Source: Metopolophium dirhodum (lineage: Eukaryota > Arthropoda > Insecta > Hemiptera > Aphididae). Taken from it: 64,000 nt of DNA. This document shows positions 38,941-51,546 of the stretch, piece by piece. The notes below the pieces were generated by a model, which was given only the letters and a program-made list of their open reading frames with translations, ran no database searches and was not told where the DNA came from. Where the stretch lies: the NCBI RefSeq assembly GCF_019925205.1, contig NC_083560.1:69453266-69517265 (forward strand). The letters run 5' to 3'. A program made the translations under genes and the position numbers. Each line of letters starts with the position of its first letter. The first letter of the stretch is position 1.

Positions 38941-41900
38941 GTGGTTAGTATTGGGATATGTCACATCTTATTCCTAACCACCAAGAGCGGTAACCACTTG
39001 CCAACCTTTTTTCAATTTGTCATTTATGTTCCGGCACTAATTATTTATAAGATTCTCGACGTACATAATTGATATAATATGCATATTAATATAGACATGT
39101 CTAAATATAAATGGTTCTGCTCATTATAATTTATGGTTTTGACTCTTGACTCTTGAATAACACATTTAAATATGTCACAGTGAGATAATACAATGTAGGC
39201 AGCACATACGGTCATTTGCCATGTATTATTTTATACGCATTATATATACCTATATTTAAATGTATTATTGTTTGGCTCTACCGTTGTCCTGCAAGTGCAG
39301 AGAACAATAACGGTGCGCTTCGACTGACTTCGTGCGTGTTTGTTTTTCAAAAGTGAAAACAAATTCACTGCTATAATATCAGACTACTCCGATATTGTTT
39401 TTAACGTAATATAATATGTCAGGACTCAGGAGTCAGGACAGTGTCAAATTGTCAACATTCCATCCGAAATCGTAAATCGTGCGTCCATGCTGTCGTTTAA
39501 TCCATTGTTATACAATTGTCAATTTCCCAATTTCGTGTTGTGTAGATATTTCCTATATGCGATCTTCAAAATAATAAAAAATGAGTGTATGACTTTGAAT
39601 TTTTTGTCGACGCTGACAGTTTCAACGTACAATAATACAATAGGTAAAAATAGGTACCTTATATAGGTACAATATTATTCTGAATAATATGATCCCAATA
39701 ATTCACAATACATGAAGTTTTTTATTTTATATGAAAATTTGCAGTAAATCTTGGGATTCAACATTATAATATTTTGGAGATAGTAGAAATTTGATGAAAT
39801 TCAAATATATTAGTGTCTGTCATCAGTATATAGGTATTCTGCAATAACTAAAAAACACGCTTTGGTATCAATTTAATTTTTGTTTTTAAATTAAATATTT
39901 TATTATTTGTAGATGTTACACGTACTTAACATTTTAATGATAAGTTACTATAGTAAGTTTATAAAACAAATTTTCAAAATCGTCTACAATTAATTATTAT
40001 TATGATTAATATTGTACGTTATAACAACACTGTAAAACTTAACCAATTGTCCACATTCAGAACTTATTTTCGAAACCGATGATTTTCTTAAATATTCATT
40101 TTTTATGTACCACTTACCACGATTTTATAAACTTAGCCACTAGGTGATTGAAATTAAACGATATTTTTGATAAGAATCAAGAAACATAATACGTGTATCT
40201 ATAATATTATAGGTTCCATGACTTAAAAACTATATGTGTACTGGATAGTTACATAAATAGAAAATAATACCACTAACGATTATATTTTTCGTAAACTATT
40301 AATTATTATAATATTGTATTTGTCGAATTTCGTAATTATATAATTCATATTAATTGGTTAAAGATATAATTTTTGTCTACAGTAACTCTAATTTCTAGAT
40401 TAAATACATCAATAAATTAAAAATTAATTTGATTTGATTAGGCCCCCTTTGAATAATTTAGAGTTAGGCATTTTAGAATTTCGAACTTAAAATTTACCAA
40501 TAAATTAATAATTTTAGATACAGCTGTTTTAGGGAGGGGGTTGCAATTGAAGTAAGTAATTTATAAAAATAAACCTAATTTATAATATTACATATGAGTA
40601 GAATCACTAGGTAAAAAAAAAATATTTGTTTTGACTGTCTTGAGTAACACGGAGACTATCGACTGATGTATTCTGGTCGTAAATTGTATTGTATAATTTT
40701 TATGGCAATATACAAAAAATACAAAAACAACACCTCAGTGAATATTTTGTTTCTAAGGATCCTATAAACTTTTAAAATTATTTAATAAATAACTGAATAA
40801 ACTTTAATCGACTATACACATATATTATAATGTGAATGATGTGGATTTTAAGAAAATGTAGGTACCTACTGATTATGTCTTAAAAAAATTAAGTAGGTGT
40901 ACTCAACATAACTTCTTACACATTTCACATACTCATAAAAAAAAATGTTTATAATTAAATAAAAAGATAAATAAATACCTACTTGGGCGTTGTGACCTAT
41001 CAATGTATTACTATGATATATCATAGAGTATAGTGGCCCCAGTTGGGCATTTCCGTCCATCTGCTCACCGGAAAAGTTGGGCCCTCGTATATTGATCGAT
41101 GTAAAAAAAATATTCACATCAGCCTTGGCGTGTAGCTCTGAAACACTTCAGACTATCGACAGCGTGATTATTGAACTTTGAAGAAAGTAGTGGCATTAAA
41201 TGATCCGTAATGTGACGGTTTGTGTCCGCCGCTAACGAATTGGATCCCAAAATCCAATTTAAAACTAATTGCGTCCCTAACTTTCATCGTAAGTACACTA
41301 TATAGTTAATCTAAAAGAAATAGTGAATAAACAAATAATTGTGTATTTTAAGCATCCTATTTTTGTGTAAAATTTGCTACCTATCTAGAAAACTGTTCGG
41401 TAATAATAATATAAACGTATAATTTATAATATACGATAAACATTTTTTTTACTATATCATTATGGTGTATGTAAAATATTATTTTGCAAGTGTTTTGTAA
41501 TAGGATTAAATAATCAGAAAAAACTTGCACTACATTCCGTATAAAAATAATACATTTTCTTAAAAAAAAATTACAGTGATCTTCGTTTTTTCCGTGTGTG
41601 TAAAATAAAAAAATGTCAATAAAATACATTAAAACTATTATTGTTGACGTTATACTCACAGAAGAAAAAAAATACACTGCTCATATGCAAAAGAGAAAGA
41701 GAGAGTTTTGAGGTGAATTGTAAAAGCTGTACCTATGTGATTAATGCTCCGGACCCGAACTTTCAAATGTCACATCGTCGAATATTATAACTGCAATTTT
41801 ACCGAGTTATTTTAAGTAAAAATACTTGCCTAATGGTTGAAAAAGTTATATAACTATTAACTTTGTACTATTTTCATCAACGTTCGCGAATAAGACATTT

Positions 41901-42380
41901 TCGTCTCTGTATTAACCAAAATATTTTGCGTCATCAAAAAACTGTGTAAATCCATAAGCGTATAGTCGCGTGACTCGAGAATTGATAATTTTCCGGCGTG
42001 ATGTACCTTTTTCCGAGTCAAAGTTATATTGTGAGTTGATAAAGTTTAAGAACATCTTCAGATAGTTCGTAATAAATAAGTTTTAATGGCTTATCGTTAT
42101 TATTCGTAAAGTGCGGTGTTGAACTTCTGATCTTTATGCTGGCTGCTGATTTTCATTTTCCGCTCATTTTTTGTCCATTTATTATTTCTGGTACACGTAT
42201 AGTGATTCGATTAGGCCGATAATACGTTCACAATATTGTTTCGTTATTTTTATTTGATTTTTTTCATAACTCATAAGCAGGAATCAACTATAGAATTCAC
42301 AATGTAAATTTCCAAGAAACATGGGATAGTATCCAAGCATTTGTTTTATATTATAACTATTACTATAATACTATTATTAT
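38941..42380. other. AT-rich non-coding stretch
   Basis: No gene or bounded element recognised. A short stem, GGTGGTTAG facing CTAACCACC, spans about 38938-38982. Confidence 0.5.
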
Positions 42381-42386
42381 TACTAT

Positions 42387-42728
42387 TGTAACGGGGTTGG
42401 GAAACCTGTAATATTTAGATAATTCAGTGAGAGTTTTCAGAGCCCTATGAATTATATTTTAACCGTAACTCGGGAAAGATAGATCAAATATTAAGTTCTA
42501 GTTGATATATGTTTTTATTATTACACAATACTCATCAAAATATACATATACAATACTTATTAAATACGCATTAGTTATTAACTACAAACATATCGGAAGT
42601 CTCGTCATCTGGAGTTCGTTGGATTTCGTGTAGCTATACTGGTCTCAGAACTAACGAACTTAACTTGGTGTGTCTCTTATATATGTTAACCAGGGTATGT
42701 GTCCATATGTGTACCCGGATAATTACCA
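42387..42728. mobile_element. Candidate solo LTR
   Basis: Begins TGTAACGGGG and ends ATAATTACCA, giving TG...CA ends with a short inverted match (TGTAA against TGGTAA). The 6-bp word TACTAT lies directly on both sides (42381-42386 and 42729-42734). The length of 342 bp is ordinary for an LTR. The right flank is a CTATA-rich simple repeat, so the TSD match could be chance. No internal retroelement sequence adjoins it. Confidence 0.38.
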
Positions 42729-42955
42729 TACTATACTATACTACTATACCTTCTTCCTTGTTATCATCATAAATATTTATTTTTATACTTTTCAGCATAC
42801 TATCATATAACGCGTTGTCACACATAATATGTGTTCCGCTACACTATATTATATAATATAATACTAATTGAATTTCCCGACATCGTCCGTGTGCAGTTTT
42901 TACTGTGGAAAATCCTATATATTTATATATTATATATATAAGCCAATTATGACTT

Positions 42956-43773
42956 GCTCACTCCATAGGCGCAAATTGACTAAATTTTTTTTTTGGGGGG
43001 GGGACTCCCATAAAAGCCTCCTTCCCATAGGCCATATCGTTTAGTACCAGAGAATATAAAAAACTGGGGGGACTTGACCAACATTTTGGGTGGGGGACTA
43101 AGACCCCCTAAGCCTTTCCCTATTTGCGCCAATGGCTCACTCACTCATTCATCGCTCTGCCTTAAAATATAGTATATACGCTATATAGGTGTATCTCAGT
43201 TTAAGACACGTTTTAGTGTACCTCAGTTCACGGACAAATCGGTGTCAGTGTACCTAGCTTTGTGAAATAATTTGACCTAGATGAGCAACCGTAAATCGAA
43301 GACTGGATTTAGCGTTTGGTATATTTTTAACGTGGCTTAAACTATACTTACTCTCTTAACTTTTCTTACATCTCTAAAAACAATCTCTGCAATTTTCAAT
43401 TCAGTAGTTTTTGAGTATATATAAGCTGCACACATATATTTGGTTTATGATAAAGTTTCTTTATTCGAGTCCATAAGCGTTACAATATGATGCATGCTTG
43501 ATCTGCCCTAGTAACCAATGGCAACTATTTATATATATAAAAGAAATAATGCTAATTTCTACTATTACAATTATAATCTGCAACCAATGTCAACATATTT
43601 AAGTTTCAATTTCTACCGTGAATCTCATGATCCATTTTTGACCACCTCTTTTAAATGCCAATATCATAAAATCCTTTCTTATTGCATATCTATATCAGGA
43701 ACCACTATTCCAAATTTAAATAGTTCCTATATTTTTAGTTGTTGAGATGTAGCGATGAATGAGTGAGTGAGTG
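42956..43773. mobile_element. Inverted-repeat element with ACTCACTCATTCATCGCT ends
   Basis: The left terminal sequence CACTCACTCATTCATCGCT (around 43138-43156, split from the outermost bases by a MITE) and the right terminal AGCGATGAATGAGTGAGTGA (from 43751) are inverted copies. The interior of about 600 bp is AT-rich with no transposase frame. The TSD could not be resolved. It carries the 171-bp MITE at 42964-43134 in its left terminal repeat. Confidence 0.55.
42964..43134. mobile_element. 171-bp MITE, CATAGGCG type, copy 1
   Basis: The ends CATAGGCGCAAAT and ATTTGCGCCAATG are inverted with one mismatch, and G-rich and C-rich subterminal blocks face each other. A perfect 8-bp duplication GCTCACTC flanks it (42956-42963 and 43135-43142), consistent with the hAT superfamily. 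It shares its first eight bases with the element at 49009-49627. Confidence 0.88.
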
Positions 43774-44502
43774 GTATTTGGTTTATAAATATGTATACAG
43801 ATAATTATTAATATAATTATACATTAATACGGAAAAAAGAAATTTAAAAAGTTGTGATTTCTATATTTTTGTTTTGTTTTCTAATTTGTGATAATATTTA
43901 AATTGTTATTTTACTCAGAATTTTTTTTTACATTTTTATTTTTTTTTTTCATACTATTGTAAACATAATAATATATCATTATTGTTTTTCTTTATCAACA
44001 TCACGCATAGAATCGCATTTACGTATCCAACCTAAAATTGGTACCTTTATCCCATATCGTATCGTTTTTTCAGGCTCTATTTTCTATTGATTTTTGCGTT
44101 TACGTTATTGGTTGTAATAAATATTTTTAATTGTAAGAATACGCTTATATTATGAAACTATATTTTTTCAGTATTTTTGTCGACACCCGAAAATCTGTTA
44201 ACGCTTATCTATTATTTGAATGTTGTAATTTTATTTCATGATATTTTTAACGTTATATTTTGTACAATATTCAAAACATTTTTAAATGCTATAAAGTTCT
44301 TGAATACTTATAAAAGCTCACATTTATTTTTATATTACAGTAATACCAACACTGTAGTTGTTGAAAATTCTTTGACGAATTTTTTAGTATAATACATTAT
44401 ATGGGATTTTACAATAATGATTTTATAGTTAAAAATCTTTAAAATCGAATACTACTACTTAGTATTATTACCTTTGAAAATTCTGTTTTATAATTTGATT
44501 TT
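43774..44502. other. AT-rich non-coding stretch
   Basis: No feature recognised. Confidence 0.5.
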
Positions 44503-45165
44503 TAGATTCGGAGCGGAGCTAGGAATTTATTGATTTTACAATGATATGTGTTTTCTTTATTTTGTTTTAAAGTTTTTTGTATCTGTTCACACGATAAGAG
44601 GTCGAAATAATGTTACAATTTTCAACTTTAGTAACTTTTCTGGTGGGAAAGTGAATATAGTTAGTGTAATCAAGAAGTCAAAATTGAAAATTACTTGTAG
44701 TTTTTAAGAGCGTTGGGAAAAACAAAAATTATTCAGTAGGAACGAGAATTTTTACGCAAAATCAGTTTTTGACCCCATCGATTTTGATTGAATATTTGAT
44801 GGAACTCTAAAAAATATAAACTTTGTTATATGCATTTTTATAGAATGTTTAATATTAGCATTTTTTATACATTTTAACATTTTCAATTATTTTGAATTTT
44901 TTACTCTTTTTGAGTTATTATTCATGAGTAATGACATTTAAAATTACAATTTTTCTTATAAATATCTTTGTATCTATTTATCTAAGAATATTGGAAAAAA
45001 TAGGTAGGATTTTTTTTTTAAAGCATTTAAAGTTCAAATTTTGACCAAATGAATCAAAATCACAAAAATGAGCATATTATTTTGTAATTAAAACTTTATA
45101 AAAGGTTCAATTTTTAAAGCCGAGGATTGAAATTTCAAAGTAAGGTTCCTCATAAGTATTTCATA
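44503..45165 (+). repeat. CTGAGCG dispersed family, copy 3 (partial)
   Basis: Starts TTAGATTCGGAGCGGAGCTA, then TTTATTGATTTTACAATGAT, TTTTTGTATCTGTTCACACG, AACTTTTCTGGTGGGAAAGT, AAGAGCGTTGGGAAAAACAA and ATTTTTACGCAAAATCAGTT, all in the order seen in copies 2 and 4. It runs as far as a block equivalent to 58672-58700, then similarity stops. The far CTGAGCG end is missing. Confidence 0.7.
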
Positions 45166-45939
45166 ACTAAATATAAAATAATCTAAAAACTGTACAGATG
45201 CAGTTTTTTTAAATAAATATTTTAAGTTCTTTGGACGAAATTGGATATTTAAACGGAGAATAACGATCTTAGGTTACCAGTTAGACTTATTTTCTAACTC
45301 AATTATTACTTTTTCATCTTATTGTTCTGAACAATTAGTCCCTGTGGATGGCTATAACCCAGTTCTTTCTATTAACTGTGAATAAAATATTTCCACTGAA
45401 AGGACCCATGGTTTTGAAAACTTTTAATTTTGAAATGTCTGATTATGAGTGAAATACCAGTGCTTTATTTAATTATGGTCTAAATTATTCGAATCAAAAT
45501 ATATTTATTTTGAGCAACACGTTTTATCGTATTGTATATGATATTATAAATATGTATGTACCTACATATTATAATGTTAAAAAGACTTGATACTCTAATT
45601 GGTTTCAATCGATCTTTGTAGACATCTAAATAAAAAGTTTACTGTTCACAAAAAGTGCGAGGTATTTAAACCTTATTCGGATTACCTAATTGTTTCAACT
45701 ATTTGGAAACAATACTAAATATTAATTTAAAAATATTATTCAGATAATCTATTTCTTACCCAAAAGTCATAGATCAGTAATAAATATTTCTGAAATTATT
45801 AATAACTCTCATAAAACTGCTGATTTTCCTGCGACATATATAGATACACATTTAGATAAAGTTTCTGATAACCCTATAAAATTGATTACTTATTTAGTGT
45901 AAGTTTTCATCTGTGTATAGATGTATGTACATTGTCTGT
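45166..45939. other. AT-rich non-coding stretch
   Basis: No feature recognised. I looked for LINE ORF2 remnants next to the Gag fragment that follows and saw none. Confidence 0.5.
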
Positions 45940-46640
45940 GACGTTATAGTTAGCCACGAGGTGTTCACGCCCTTGACATCAGAAGGAGATTGGCTCCCTT
46001 TTCACTTTTACTTCACACCAGGCCAAATTGATAATGAGTGTCTTTACCTCAGCCAATTGACTTCTCCCGGGTAAACTCCTATGGTGATGTGAGTATTAGC
46101 GATATTTAGGACTGCCACAGTGATAACCTCATGTATATCGCCCTCATTATGCTATTTAAACAAGTCTAGTAGGAACTAGGAGGACAGACATTTTCCATAA
46201 GGGTATATTAACGAGCTTTTCTAACGACTTTTTGAAGCTAATATGCTAGGCAGTCTGCCTCCTGAGGATTTTGGATCTTGGATAAAATTCCACCTGACTG
46301 TGTCTGACTGACCACCAGGTTGACGCAACGCTTGCTAAGGCAAATTTTGGCCCTGACCTTCTTTATAATTGAGGCGTAAGTTTCTTCTTTAGTTGGTTGA
46401 CTTATGGTGACGGCCTATGGTGACGGTCTTCGTCCTGGGGTGCCGTTTTATAACTAACTCTAGAGTGTCTAACCTAGCTTTGCCAGATCTGCGCGATGTG
46501 AGACGCTTTTCCATCTGTCTATTCCTCGCCTCTCTAACTACCTGAACCCAATCAGTGAGTTTGCACTCCAGGCAGGTGTTCATGCTTCCTAACGATCTTG
46601 ATACTTTGGCATTGATTTCCGTCCCTTTATGTTGTTGCGA
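45940..46640 (-). pseudogene. Decayed LINE ORF1 (Gag) fragment, R1/Jockey-like
   Basis: On the minus strand, a 64-codon frame (46389-46583: TDWVQVVREARNRQMEKRL and following) passes by a frameshift into PTKEETYASIIKKVRAKI, then VNLVVSQTQSGGIL (about 46238-46396). Further on lie LAWCEVKVKREP (about 46000-46028) and a zinc-knuckle remnant CQGREHLVANY (about 45950-45985) in which the outer cysteines are lost. This order (E-x-YA-x-V, TRSGGIL-like, GW-x-CxVK, CCHC knuckle) is that of ORF1 in R1/Jockey-group non-LTR retrotransposons. Several frameshifts and stops separate the pieces, so it is dead. Upstream DNA to about 47.9 kb is GC-richer and may be its 5' part; ORF2 was not seen. Confidence 0.6.
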
Positions 46641-49000
46641 AAATCTTTACAGTTGTTTGAGCTTCTTCTTCTCCTCTATGGTCTGAAGTTGTTTCCCAGG
46701 CTGCTACTACCATTGCACCATTGCCGTTCTGGCCTTTGCTTTTGATTCTGTGATATGGATCTTTCTGTTGTTGCTGGTGTTCATCAGTTCCATGTATTCC
46801 TCCGGGACAGGGCTAGCAAGACTATTATCTTACGGTGCTCTGTCAACTCATATCATGAGTACCTTAGTTCCAACTCCTGTATAGTACATGTCTTTGTGTT
46901 CCTGAATTTCAGTTCCAGCTCCAACCTGAATACTTGAACTAACCATCGCCTTCTTGCATCGCACCTAGGTCATAGTTTTGCGGAGTCATGATTAAAAGGT
47001 GACTTGAAATTCATCGTTGGTGCAATCCTCACGTTTTTTATCTGTTTTCTGGACTGATTGCGTGATTTACTGATACACTGGGGGTAGATCATTTCCCCAG
47101 TGGTGAGCTTTACCACGGCTGTTTATTCGTCCATCCAAGACATTATGTCTTATCCTGCATAACTACAGACTTCCCCTATCTGATACTTGGGAATGAACTT
47201 GCTAGCATGCTTGGGATCCTATGATAACCTAACATATTGATGGAAGAACGGTAGACTCAACAAGTTAGCTTGCTCGGCTATGCATATTTATGGATCAACT
47301 TCGTCCCTACCTAAATACCGTATTCACAGATCTCAAGCACTGTTCTAATGTTTTCACTGGGAGAAGAAGGCATATATACTATACGTCTCAACTTATGTAC
47401 ATTAGACCATATGAAGTACACAACCACAAGGATAAGATTCAAATTATGTTGAAATCCATAATTGCAATTTCTTACTATTTTTGGATGGTTTGAATAAGTT
47501 TATGTCTATACTCTACTGTGGATATTATTTATCTACAGTACAAATTAAATAGATTTTCCGAATGAATTAAATCAAGTAATGTTTGAATACCTCTAAATGT
47601 ATTCATATTTCATTTAATCGCCCCAAAAACTGCATCGATTCTGAATGTAATATAGGCGGTGACCCTCTTCTCTGCGTTAATCAAGCCTTAGAACAATAAA
47701 CATATTATCCTTACGTCTTATTTATTCTTTGATGTACATGTAGAGATGGTTTAACGGGAAAAGCTTTCGCTTCTAAGGTTCATCGTACCCGCCATGGTTT
47801 TAATGACCCATTGTGTTTAAGGTATTGTATTGTACTTTTGTAATCTTTGCTTGAATTTGGTATAGTATTATGGAATTAAAATCAAATGTGTCTTATAGTC
47901 CGGAGTGCCACCCACCTAGTGTGTAATCGCGTTATCCATTTTTATTTATTTTTTGAAATTTGTTTTATGTTAAAAGCGTGCATTTTATTACATTTTTGTT
48001 AGTTAAATGTATTTTTTTCTTCATATAAATGTAATAGTTACTCTAGTCGTATTCACAGATTATATTCTTACTCATTGGAGTGTTGTATTTTTTTTTAATA
48101 ATTAAATATTATAGTACATATATTTATAATTTTCCTGGGAACTTTCCTCCAAATATCACTAATTTTGGTTCCTCAGATCTTCTTAGTATTAGCGTCTCAG
48201 AACCATACATTTTGATTTTCAAGTTTTTAGAAAAGATCCATGATTTCAAAAGTTTTCTAATTTATAGTAATTTTTAGTGACTATTTGTATTATTGCCGAT
48301 ACCTCAGCCGTTGTACCTCATTATCCTGAGTAATAATCGATTCGGCCACCTCTAAAATAATAAAATGTTTGTATAGTAACGTATATATGCCTGGGTCACC
48401 TGTGTGCTTGGTGTCAATATAATATATTAACGATACACCTAATATTATTATATGTACGGCGATCGTTTTTAGAATATGAACTATATCGTGTTTCGTATAA
48501 CACGATAACGGATATCCGTGTAGGCGTGTCGATATTTTTCAGTAGCTGCTGTATACATTTACTATATTACTATGCCTGTGCAAATGTACAATGATGTATG
48601 TGTATAATAATCAAAAGGGGAATTAACCACCCGAAATAATGGCGACGTGAGTGGAATATTATATTATAATATTATATGTGTGACCGAGTCATGTTTATCG
48701 AAAAATCAAAAATCGATTCGCACGATCGGCGTCTACGTTTTGACTAGGTGCCTACGAGTAGGTTTCATGCACGCTTGAATTTGGTCGCCGTTGCAGGGCG
48801 TGATTCGTTTTTTTTTATTTCGCTCCGTACATGCAGGGAGCTTCAGAATAACAGTGTTGCAATGTACTGGTATCGCAGTTCCACCGGAATTGAATATGAA
48901 ATGCATATTATTTATTACTATTGTTATTTTTACTATATGTCCGTATTGCTTAAAATATATACTTTCTCGTAATATTGTACTTTGATGTATCGCTGTTGTG
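46641..49000. other. Non-coding stretch, first part possibly LINE 5' sequence
   Basis: From 46641 to about 47300 the composition stays closer to the Gag fragment than to the AT-rich surroundings, so it may belong to the same LINE insertion. I could not identify a protein motif there. The remainder is ordinary AT-rich DNA. Confidence 0.35.
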
Positions 49001-49008
49001 ATTAGACT

Positions 49009-49627
49009 CATAGGCGTAGCGTAAGGAATTTTTTTTTCGGAGGGGGCTATAGCCTTTTTTGTTGTTGTGGTATGTCGGAATTTTTTGCGAATTATTTCGC
49101 AAAAGGGCTATAATGATTCGGATACAGAACATAATATTCTACAAACGTAACTATAAAAAATGTAAAGGAAAAAAATATAAAAAGGATTAAAGAAGCCCAT
49201 TTTAAAGTAAAATATAAATAAATAATATACCATACATCATATTATTATCAAATACATATTATTTTGTATTTGAATTAAATATAAAAAAAACATTTTAAAT
49301 TGAAAATTCTAACTATAGTACCTATAAGGTTTAAACGCCTACTTTTTTGGGCATATATATTAAGAACATCTTCAGGATTAATGATATTAGATAAGTCCCT
49401 TTGAATATTAAGTAACGATATATTTGAAAATCCATCGTTAGTCATAGAATTTCTAGGCCATTTTTTTATCTGCTATAATAATAGAAAATTTTTTCAGTTC
49501 TCGCGTAATATGGACGTATAAAACAGTAAACTTTTACGCAGGGGGCTATAAAGATTTCCTGAGGCCTTAATAGAATTCTGGGGGAGGGGGCTATAGCCCC
49601 CTTAGTCCCCACCATTCAACGCCTATG
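49009..49627. mobile_element. 619-bp MITE, CATAGGCG type, copy 2
   Basis: Starts CATAGGCGTAGCG and ends AACGCCTATG. GGGGGCTATAG and its complement are found inside both ends. A perfect 8-bp duplication ATTAGACT flanks it (49001-49008 and 49628-49635), supporting hAT. The interior is AT-rich without a transposase. Shares the CATAGGCG terminus and G-rich subterminal design with 42964-43134 but is more than three times longer. Confidence 0.9.
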
Positions 49628-49635
49628 ATTAGACT

Positions 49636-50549
49636 CCGCGGGATGAAATCCGAACGCTTTTATTATAACAGGTACATAATATATATGGAGCATACGATAC
49701 TACGCGACGAGTCCCAATATACACAGTCTTGAAACATATTATTCTAATAATAATATATTCGTAGACCAAGTTATTTTATCACTGTGAGCTGTCTTTTGGG
49801 TTTCCGGAATCGACGAAATTCCATATATTTTCCGATTTGTGTTCATCTCGATAGTATAGAGGGTGTCTCGCTGTGACAATCCATGACCCTTCTAATATAC
49901 CTGCGTCCACTAGCCACGTCTCCCACGTAAACTTTAAAACTTGTGAGACTAAAAATTAATAATTCATTTCTTGGAAATTTACACAAATTATCACTACATT
50001 TCTATTTAAAAAGACTGTACAGTGTATACTTACATTTCTATTTCGAGTGCAGGTCAACCAAAAAGGAATTTCAACCATTGTGTTGCTCTCTACAAATACA
50101 TATTTATACTTATTTATTTTAAAATTGTTAATTCAAGAAAAAATAGCTATGACGAGAACGTACACGGCGTGACACCCTGTATATATAGAGTATAGTTTCG
50201 ATGGCGGAATCATATAATAATAATATTGTACACTAACCACTTTTGCCATTCCCGGGGGTCTTCTCTATACAGACTACGCATTCGCATCCGAATAGCCATG
50301 CGGCATAATATATTATATACAATATATGTAATACACATATATATTATATATATATAGGTTGTACCTCACAGCTTATTCAAAATATGTAAGCCTGCACGTA
50401 GGAAATATTATACAAATTCCTATGTACAAAATATAATATATATTATACAAAGGTATTGGCTCAGCGGGTAATAGGCATACACGTATATATAATAATATTA
50501 TATATATATAAGTTCGACCGTCGGACGTTCCATATTATATGCAGTACGA
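49636..50549. other. Non-coding stretch
   Basis: No feature recognised beyond TA-rich runs near 50.3-50.5 kb. Confidence 0.5.
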
Positions 50550-50634
50550 TTCGAAATGGAATTACCGACAAAATATCGCGTGACTAAAATATCGCGAAAC
50601 CGATACATCGCAAGGGAATAATTTCGCCTGTGAA

Positions 50635-50995
50635 TTATCGCATGGAAAAAATATATCGCCAGAATACAATAGAGCAGCAATATAATTTTACTCTTTCATC
50701 CCAACTGACACATTTGTTCTTATTTTTATTTCTTGGCATATTTGGATTATCAGCTTTACTCTGATCTATTTCAACTCCAGTTAAGTTATGTTGTCGTTGC
50801 AAATAATTTATAAATTTTAAAATTTCAGGATGTTCAGAAAATAAATTATCAATTCCATCGTTCAAATCCTTTACAATTATTGTTGGTCTTATTCAAGTCA
50901 CATTCATGTATTGCTTCAATGCCTTATATTGTATTACATTCCAACATAGTATAGGAAATAGTCGTCTTCGGTTTTTAGTTCCAAAGTATGTTAGG
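50635..50995 (-). pseudogene. MULE transposase, C-terminal remnant
   Basis: Read on the minus strand: YFGTKNRRRLFPILCWNV (about 50935-50990), then TNNNCKGFERWN (50852-50887) ending at a stop. After a one-base register change comes NLFSEHPEILKFINYL (within 50635-50865) followed by QRQHNLTGVEIDQ. FP...WN, TNN..EG-F and HP-x-I-x-x-FI..L are conserved C-terminal landmarks of MULE-type transposases such as those widespread in aphids. The N-terminal and catalytic DDE part is absent, and the frame is shifted and contains stops, so it is a non-functional relic of the element that carries it. Confidence 0.72.
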
Positions 50996-51546
50996 AAGGG
51001 CGAGAGAATCTGATAAGTGATTATGAAAAAAATTGTTATTTAATATTTCCTTATATACTTACATCACTAACATAATCTGCTAGTAGTATTAAATCCAGAG
51101 AAGCAAAATATGAACTTTTAAAGAGAAGTAGGTAGGTATTTTCTTTGTACAATTCCTACATTCCTGGATTTGTTTATATTTTATTTCTTAAAAGCTGTCA
51201 TCAGATAAAATTATTACCATCATCGTTAGATTTTCTAGAAATAATTTTTAAATTTAACAAGATAGACTCTGGTTTGAAACTTCAAACTCTCCAAGTTCAT
51301 CTGTAAAAAATTAAACAAAATATAAATTTTTTTATTGAACCGTACCAATTCAAATTATTCACTTAATGTTCTGTGAATTATAAATGCTGATTGAAAAATG
51401 GCATAGCAGATTTATATGTGCAATTTTATAACAGCATTATTATATTTTTTTCAGTAACTACAAAATAGTAAAAAGTGATTATATTTTCAGTTTCAGAGTC
51501 ATATGGTATAAAAGTTTTTCTCTTTTTTCTGTTATTTTATATATAT

